In this document: positions 56,870-62,563 of the stretch, in pieces | Position numbering within the stretch: the stretch's first letter is position 1 | How the letters are laid out: each line of letters opens with the position of its first letter | Assembly: GCA_032158125.1 (NCBI GenBank) | Contig: JASKOT010000054.1 | Coordinates: forward strand, 1-62,563 | Origin: Papiliotrema nemorosa | Taxonomy: Eukaryota; Basidiomycota; Tremellomycetes; Tremellales; Rhynchogastremaceae | Direction: 5' to 3' | Length of the DNA stretch: 62,563 nucleotides | Position numbers and translations under genes: made by a program | The notes under the pieces: generated by a model | What the model saw: only the letters and a program-made list of their open reading frames with translations | What the model was told of the DNA's origin: nothing | Databases searched by the model: none

Positions 56870-58035
56870 CTCAAAGTCGAGTACAAGGCTGACCCTTAGG
56901 TTCTCAACCCTTCGGAGGGGTCTATCGACGCTTCTATCGATGCATCCTCGTCCCCACCCACCTCTAGCCCCCCTCACGCACCCTTAACGGCTTCTGGGAG
57001 TGTATGGGAATCTCCCATCACCTTGTGAGTCCTCCAGACAGAGTCTGAAAGAGGTACGAGGCTGACGAGAGATTCTTCCCCCGCAAAAAAATACCGTCCA
57101 GTTTCAAGCCGTCACCACACACCACCCCGAACTCCTAGGACGTTGAGAGTAGGCTCATTCGATAGCCAGGATGCAGAAGGTCGTGATGGTATGGTGGATG
57201 GCGATGGATGCATCGGATATGGGGTGGAAATCTGGCTCGGAAGTCAGAGACCCAAACTGACCATATAGTAAAACATCTTGATCACTACCCTTCACATTCG
57301 ACGTCGCATAACACCTCACACCGTGCTTCTAGAAGGCAAATATTAGGCTCATCGGATAGCCAAGAAGCAGGCGGTCATGGTGGTATGGTGGACGACGATG
57401 GATGCATCGGATATGGGATGGAAAACCTCGACGGGACCTCAGGCTAACCATCTAGCATCTCGACACCTTCAAGGTCGACCCCCTATTACTCCTCACCCCG
57501 TGCTCTCACAACGCTACAAGTAGGCTCATCGGATAGCCACGAATCAGGAGCCGATGCTGGGATGGTCCGTGGTGGTGGATGCATAGGATTTGGGATGGAA
57601 AACCTCGACGGGCCTTAGGCTAACCATCTAGTATCTCGACACCTTCAAGGTCGACCCCCTATTACTCCTCACCCCGTGCTCTCACAACGCTACAAGTAGG
57701 CTCATTGGATAGCCACGAAGCAGGAGCCGATGCTGGGGTGGTTCATGGCGGTGGATGCATCGGATTGGGAGGAACGTCTGACCCGCGAACATTCCCCCGG
57801 CCGTCGTTTGCATCAAGCTGTTCTACTTCTCCATCGTACGTCTCCTATCCAACCCACCATACCCCTCGCACAGTCTCAAGGCCTCCCTGGTACCCCTATA
57901 GCTCGATCCGTCATCCCACAAAGCCCACCAGACCAGCTAGACCCCGACGAATCCGAGCTGATGCCAGGTTTTGCGTCGTACAGCCCATACTCCCATGCAA
58001 CTCCTAGACCTCTCGGCGCCTTGAAGCCCACCTGA
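56870..58035 (+). CDS. Candidate subtelomeric gene with tandemly amplified exons
   Basis: Plus-strand pieces look coding: VLNPSEGSIDASIDASSSPP with PLTASGSVWESPITL (about 56900-57022, ending at a GTGAGT donor), repeated Ser-rich exons containing VGSSDSHEAGADAG, and a C-terminal exon with IARSVIPQSPPDQLDPDESE ending ALKPT at 58035. Between exon units, stretches ending GGCTAACCATCTAG look like introns with a perfect branch point and acceptor. The start codon and most donors could not be fixed. The protein would be Ser/Pro/Gly-rich and disordered. It may be a relic. Confidence 0.35.
57150..57765 (+). repeat. Four tandem exon-intron units of about 176-190 bp
   Basis: The word TAGGCTCATCGGATAGCCA and its variants recur at about 57150, 57342, 57522 and 57698. 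The second and third spacers are nearly identical (CATCTCGACACCTTCAAGG...). Units carry a shared open frame (GSSDS..EAG..GMV) and an intron-like part ending CCATCTAG. Early units are diverged and the middle ones almost identical, which indicates recent local duplication. Confidence 0.7.
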
Positions 58036-58119
58036 AGCAGCTTCCATGGATGCTTGCGGATCTGCTGAAGACGTCACGACTCACCGGCGAGCTTGATGGG
58101 CAGTAGAGAGGATAGCTCA

Positions 58120-58860
58120 TAGAGCGATGGTATCGACGGTCGCTTTGGCGTCACACCTGTGACAGACCCACGACGAGACGGCTCGGCTGGATCGACTGCT
58201 GTAAGCGCAAGTTAAGGCTCTGTATGGACTCACCTGGGTCCAAAGGGTACCCAGTCGGTCGAGGAGAGGTTGGCGGGGCTCGCCCCACCTCTGATCTGAC
58301 TGCCATGGATAGCCTATCGTCAGCGTCGTCTCAAGCTCACCCTACGCGTCTCTTGGAGGAAACGAGGAAACGCCAAGACGTTTCGACCCGACGAGTCGTC
58401 CCTTTGTCTCTACATGTCAGCTCCTCCAGACCTACCTCTGCTCTCGGAGATCCTGTGTGAGACGTATGGCCGAGGATGCATGGGAATGTCGCGTCTAAAG
58501 ACGTGGATGCCTTTTACCCTCTGCTGTAGAGGATGAAGGGATGACCATTGCGGTATGCAAACGACTGCTGATCTGGACAACCCTGTGGTCGTGGAAGGCT
58601 GCTCATTCTGCTGAGAGGCGGTACCGACAGATCAGAGATGGGATGCATGCGATGCGAGTGATGGTCAAACGTCAAGATGACAATGTATCGATTCTCCCTT
58701 TCTACCATCATCCACTTGTCCATCATCTTCCACCCGACACCACCTTGGTCGATACCGCCCTGCATGCATCGTCTAGCTCAAGAGGGACCTACTGGTAGCT
58801 GATTGCAGCAGCTACAGAGCTGCACGACTGATGCATGGTGAGATGTCGACGCTGACGTTA
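58120..58860 (+). pseudogene. Decayed copy (C) of the subtelomeric coiled-coil gene family
   Basis: It starts in the same context as the intact copy (GATGGTATCGACGG at 58131) but meets TGA and TAA within 40 codons. The intron-like block CTCACCTGGGTCCAAAGGGT at 58231 is nearly identical to that in copies A and B. The 3' part has the same one-base loss after GCCTTTTACCCTCTG as copy A. A and C remain similar to about 58860 (for example AAACGTCAAGA, CAAGAGGGACCTACT), beyond the end of similarity with B. Confidence 0.65.
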
Positions 58861-59867
58861 GATCAATCGTGCTCCCTCATTCCCTTGACGCTCAAGCAAG
58901 CTCACCTGGCATCGATATAGGAGACTGCCAGAATGAACACAAGCTCATGCGGATGCTGCGACCCAGGTCACCCTGGACCAGCTGGTGAAGACCGTCACAT
59001 CCACGACCCATCAACACACCCGCGATAAGACACGCTCGACGCGTGCAATCTCGCCCATCGCATCAGGGATTGGTGACGACGGTTGGGCAGGGTAAAGTAC
59101 GGGTCAGAGAGAAGCTGACTAGGTATAGCGGATGTACACGAGGTCGAACGACCCCTGGATCAATACGTCGAAGAAAGCAACTCGACCGAGATGGACGGGG
59201 TCCACTCAAAGCCCTCGCATTCGAGGTGAACCTCTACAACGGGTGGGCTAACGATAGCGAGATGCCCTATTGCTACCGTTCAAACGGGTGGGTATGCAGA
59301 GGAGTTTTCAGTGGAGTCAAGGAGACAATGGGCCAAGGAGGACGACCGTGGAAGCGGTGAGTACTCTACACGGTGTAGCTGATACCAGGTGCTCGAGAAC
59401 CCATCTGATCTCCCCTCATCCTACATACCACTGCATGCACCTCCCTTGACCAGATCTCTGTCCTTGACTCACCACCGCTTGCCCTACACCTCATGGTCCC
59501 ACTGCTGATCCCTTGAGCCGGCGACCCAGTCAAACCCACCGACAAGGTCACGACGACCCATCTCTACCCGAGCCAAGCGAGAGTTGGACACCCACCGAGC
59601 AGCTGTAGAGTCTACCGTCGCTCCCAGTGAAGCTGGCACTAGGGACAGAGCTATACGAGACGATGGAGCTAATGCATAGACACCGATCCACGCTCCTGAT
59701 CCCCGCTCTGAAACAAACTCTCCGTCGACCTACTACAAGACCTCTACGCCCTTGAGCGCAACCAACCTCTACCGAGAGTATAGAGAAGCTCCGTACCGAC
59801 TCGTCTACTCGGATCGACCGATGCGCCTCCAACGCCCACCTCGGATCCAGCATCTATACGATTCCAA
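58861..59867. other. Subtelomeric stretch with possible gene relics
   Basis: No reliable gene. A 105-codon plus frame at 59043-59360 includes FEVNLYNGWANDSEMPYCYR, and plus frames near 59530-59880 give coherent but short Arg/Ser-rich peptides (for example TRAKRELDTHRAAVEST and NLYREYREAPYRLVYSDRP). These may be remnants of a multi-exon gene. Confidence 0.3.
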
Positions 59868-60422
59868 TCATGTCCCATCTGCATTCTCTCCCGATCTATA
59901 GTGCCTCATCGTCTCCAGACTGGCTCCGCCCTCAAGGCCAGCGGCCTTGGTAGCCTCATCAATTGCTTTCTCCAACTCGGCTAAATACTTGTCAAAGTTG
60001 TCGGTCCGGCTGAACAGCTCGCGTATGACCTCCTTCTCTTCTGGCATCTGAACACCTCTAATTTGGAAGGTGTCATCGTTATATCGGGACACTTCCAACG
60101 CAATGTTGTCATTGGCGGTCTCCGCGTCCAGTACCGCTCTCATCTTTTCCTTCTCCTGATCTACAGGGCAATCGATCAGTCTTATCTCCTGTTCAACCAT
60201 CTTGTCATATGGTCGAACGACGGGTTGCTCAAGAACTTCAATACGAGGAAACGTGAATTCGAGGACGCATACATGCCCAAAATACCTCCGCCCACGCACT
60301 ACTTGGATTCCCATGGGAGATGCTAAATATAGTCGCAGCCGCTGCGGTCCTTGCAGGGAGACGTGGAGGCATGCAAAGCTAAAGGTGGGTCGACATGAGA
60401 TCACGCTCACCCTAGATCCCAA
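59868..60422 (-). CDS. Hypothetical protein with acidic helical C-terminus
   Basis: This 184-codon frame has a natural composition in its last ~130 residues: VLEFTFPRIEVLEQPVVRPY, MVEQEIRLIDCPVDQEKEKM, DDTFQIRGVQMPEEKEVIRE and a predicted coiled coil NFDKYLAELEKAIDEATKAA. The first ~50 residues (Arg/Ser/Leu-rich) are less convincing, so the real start may be downstream or in another exon. I do not recognise the family. Confidence 0.45.
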   Translation of the reverse strand: MGSRVSVISCRPTFSFACLHVSLQGPQRLRLYLASPMGIQVVRGRRYFGHVCVLEFTFPRIEVLEQPVVRPYDKMVEQEIRLIDCPVDQEKEKMRAVLDAETANDNIALEVSRYNDDTFQIRGVQMPEEKEVIRELFSRTDNFDKYLAELEKAIDEATKAAGLEGGASLETMRHYRSGENADGT

Positions 60423-60728
60423 CCCTCGTCATTGAGGCGAGTCACCTCTTCCACCCATGCTATACCACTCCCATCTACGACTCGCCCATGCACCCTTCTA
60501 CCTTAGCATGCTTCTGCGAGACACAGCACCGTCAGGCTCATCTCTGGTACACATCCCGCAACGTTCAGCTGCACCTACAGCTCCTGCCCACATTGCTTAC
60601 CCACCGCGGGTCCCTTTACACCTTGACACTCACTGCGTAAGGCTTACCACAACCCAGCGGGTCTAATGATCAACTTTTACTCGCGGGTGCTGACCGCCTG
60701 TTGCTTTGGCCGCCTCATCCTGCAAATG
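60423..60728. other. Intergenic, no feature seen
   Basis: A 306-bp spacer between two minus-strand candidate genes. No recognisable features apart from a pyrimidine-rich plus strand. Confidence 0.4.
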
Positions 60729-61163
60729 CTACACAACTGAAAGGCTATCATAGACGGTACTGGGCACACGGATAGGCTGCGGGGACACTTCTACGCTTTG
60801 GCAGACGCGCTGGACAAAGAACCATGCACAGTAGAACGAAGACGAGCCCTTCGCTACGCCTCTAGGCCTGGCCATGCATCTTCCTGGCAGCCAGAAACCG
60901 TGAGCGCATGACCAGGCATCCGCATAATGCGTTGCTGCATCTTGGCCTGCGACGAGAAGGGTAGAGATGGCGTGGAGAGCGTCTGCGATGGGTTCGCTAT
61001 CACCCATCTTCGCCACTAGCTCGATCGACTTGCGTGTGCGTCGTTCTTCTTTCTGGAGCTTCCTGGTCTTTCCGCGACCGTACAGATGGAGTCTTACACC
61101 GTTCTTTGTATAGAGAGGCATGCGTCGTAGAGGCTTGGGTTTGACGAGACGTGGGAGAGACAC
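60729..61163 (-). CDS. Hypothetical small basic protein
   Basis: This 144-codon frame begins MSLPRLVKPKPLRRMPLYTK, with a strongly basic N-terminal half (GRGKTRKLQKEERRTRKSIE). A helical segment follows (IADALHAISTLLVAGQDAAT), then a Cys/Phe-rich stretch (SSFYCAWFFVQRVCQSV). Composition is protein-like, but no family is recognised. It may be a subtelomeric orphan or part of a larger gene. Confidence 0.35.
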   Translation of the reverse strand: MSLPRLVKPKPLRRMPLYTKNGVRLHLYGRGKTRKLQKEERRTRKSIELVAKMGDSEPIADALHAISTLLVAGQDAATHYADAWSCAHGFWLPGRCMARPRGVAKGSSSFYCAWFFVQRVCQSVEVSPQPIRVPSTVYDSLSVV

Positions 61164-61890
61164 GACGACAAGAGCTTCGGCTGTGGACCCAGAGCCTTAC
61201 GGCGCATATCAGACGTCTTTATGCATCTGTCCTCGCTTGCCGTAGTCTTTCCTGTGCCACACTAGCAGATCGGCACACCCTCAAACAGTGTACAGCCGGG
61301 CGGGGGAAGGCTACGGATGCATGGGAGACGGTACGGAAGAAATCAAAGTCCGGTACCACCAGTGCACCTTACAACGACCATACCGCTGACCCTCGGGAAT
61401 CTCCAGCTCGGGTCCCAAGGGTTTGGCTCTGTCCTGAACAAGCTAGAAAGACGCCCAGACGTCCGAAGAGTCGATATATATTCTCAAGAAGCCACTGGGA
61501 TGGACAGGACGTGAGCAGGATGCAGTCAACGCTTTCCGGAGGGACGCTTCTATTGCCCTCCCGTCCTGAGACCTCTCGAAGCTTTCGGTAAGCTCCCTGA
61601 GCGTCCCCGCGTATCCTACAAAGCATCGGCAAGCTCGTAAAGACCCCCCGGATCGATTGCGCGCGCTCAGGAAAGAAGCGGATGCTGTGGGACAGCTGCA
61701 GACGGAATCCCTTTGGCTGTGCGCATATCGGCGCTGACGCAATGGCATTTTCTCACGTCCGCGAGCCTGTATACATCCTCACGTCTTAATGAAACTTGTA
61801 GCGCGGCGTCGGTTTGCTATACCGACAGATTTAGGACGGAACAGGACAGAGTTTTCAATAGTAAACTCATGCATCGCGATTCTAGAGCGG
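61164..61890. other. Subtelomeric stretch with weak coding potential
   Basis: Plus-strand pieces around 61380-61630 (LGSQGFGSVLNKLERRPDVR, then CPPVLRPLEAFGKLPERPRV) are interrupted by a TGA and look like decayed coding sequence. The minus strand has an alternative frame (61443-61748). No model can be supported. Confidence 0.3.
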
Positions 61891-61894
61891 GGAG

Positions 61895-62533
61895 CGTGTG
61901 CAGGTGTTGGGCAGGTGTTGGGCAGAGGTCGGGCAGCGGCAGTGTGTAATTGTGCAGCATGCGTGCAGAGGCGCTGTATCATTCTGGGCAAACAAAGTGT
62001 CACACCTTGGGCAGGAGTCCGCCCCGTTCGGGCAGGCCTATGGCAGCGCGCGTGCACTAATTTGGAGAAATTTTACTGTCCGATTGGGCAGACACGCTGT
62101 CCAGATGGCGAGGTCTGGTGCAAAGACGCTGCCCAAATTTGGTAGCGACGCTGTCAAATTCTTGAGCGCGATCTGTCAGAGGTCTGTCTAATCCGCCAGA
62201 CTTCCTGCCCACCACGCGCCCATATCGACAGAAAAAGCGCCCAATCTGACAGACGTTGGGCAGACCGCATCCCAGAAAATGGGTATTGAAACTGTCCACA
62301 GTATGCCCAATTTTACAGCAATGTTGTCACATTGCTGCACAACATGACAGACCGCCTGCCCAATTTTGCAAGTCTTTGGCAGAACCGAATCAAGAGTTTG
62401 GGAATTCCCGCTGCACCACTGCTGCCCTATCTGACAGCATTGCTGTCACCCCGCTGCCAATTTGGACAGGTTGCATGTCAGATTTGGCAAATGTTGGACA
62501 GAAAAATTGGCAAAATGTGCAGATGTTGGGCAG
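61895..62533. repeat. Degenerate palindromic satellite, block 2, abutting the telomere
   Basis: This has the same word set as block 1: GTGTTGGGCAGGTGTTGGGC at the left edge, CTGTCCGATTGGGCAG at about 62077, CTGCCCAATTTTGC at about 62356, CTGCCAATTTGGACAG at about 62454, and GATGTTGGGCAG immediately before the telomeric repeat. Words alternate between CTGYC and GRCAG about every 8-12 bp, forming serial 14-16-bp palindromes. Confidence 0.75.
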
Positions 62534-62563
62534 TTAGTAGGGGGTTAGGGGGTTAGGGGGTTA
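62534..62563 (+). repeat. Telomeric repeat (TTAGGGGG)n
   Basis: A variant unit (TTAGTAGGGGG) is followed by two perfect TTAGGGGG units and a terminal TTA. G-rich strand 5'-to-3' toward the right end is the orientation expected of a right chromosome end. The unit is the one known from Cryptococcus-type Tremellomycetes. Confidence 0.85.

Noticed and set aside
51400..58260. Reading the subtelomeric family on the minus strand, since CAG|GTGAGT occurs there in all copies
   Set aside because: The plus strand of copy B gives a clean 35-nt intron and a coherent coiled-coil protein, while minus frames are short and unlike each other; orientation is still not fully certain.
1..62563. Transposons or CRISPR arrays
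   Set aside because: No reverse transcriptase, transposase, integrase or terminal repeat pair was recognised, and CRISPR is not expected in a fungal chromosome; the satellite words lack repeat-spacer structure.

Overview
The window is fungal nuclear DNA, almost certainly from a basidiomycete yeast of the Tremellomycetes (Cryptococcus/Kwoniella relatives). Three things point there. Nearly every gene is split by very short introns (about 33-55 nt, GTNNGY donors, CTRAY branch points). Gene families and promoters are fungal. The right end (62534-62563) reads into a TTAGGGGG-type telomere, the repeat known from Cryptococcus. Position 62563 is therefore the chromosome end, and the window runs from normal chromosome (left) into subtelomere (right). 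Most gene models here were built by hand-splicing; introns were accepted when they restored family-conserved protein sequence.

Layout. 1.2-4.2 kb: an ERT1/AcuK-type Zn2Cys6+PAS regulator. 6.5-7.9: membrane-anchored protein. 8.7-10.3: secreted glycoside hydrolase. 10.6-12.1: RhlG-like SDR. 12.8-15.8: two disordered proteins. 16.1-18.8: Zn2Cys6 regulator with Fungal_trans domain. 20.0-22.5: TPR-like protein. 22.7-24.5: siderophore-iron-type transporter with an in-frame TAA. 24.6-25.4: probable GPI-anchored protein. 26.2-28.5: two-HKD phospholipase D-like protein. 28.7-35.3: GH95 alpha-L-fucosidase, cupin and MFS sugar transporter on one strand, beside a divergent three-repeat Myb protein (35.8-37.2).

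37.4-48.3 kb is the most interesting block. It holds an NCS1 permease, a DHA2 MFS transporter, a Zn2Cys6 regulator, two divergent PuuE/cyclic-imidase-like polysaccharide-deacetylase-fold proteins, and an amidase-signature amidase. Two of its divergent promoters share the element CTCGGA-N4-TTCCGA (a CGG-N7-CCG site expected for a Zn2Cys6 dimer) and each also carries a pair of GATA sites. I infer an uncharacterised catabolic cluster for a cyclic imide or ureide nitrogen source: import, ring opening, then amide hydrolysis under nitrogen-catabolite and pathway-specific control. One of the two ring-opening paralogues has lost its catalytic residues and may be a sensor or pseudoenzyme.

49-54 kb: Ser/Thr-rich cell-wall protein, GNAT acetyltransferase and a fluoroacetate/haloacetate-dehalogenase-like hydrolase. 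From about 51.3 kb the subtelomere begins. It contains a three-copy small coiled-coil gene family (one intact, two decayed), two blocks of a degenerate palindromic satellite built from CTGYC...GRCAG words (55.4-56.6 and 61.9-62.5 kb, the second abutting the telomere), a gene-like stretch whose exon-intron unit is amplified four times (57.1-57.8 kb), and a few orphan reading frames. No tRNA, rRNA, transposase, reverse transcriptase or CRISPR array was recognised.
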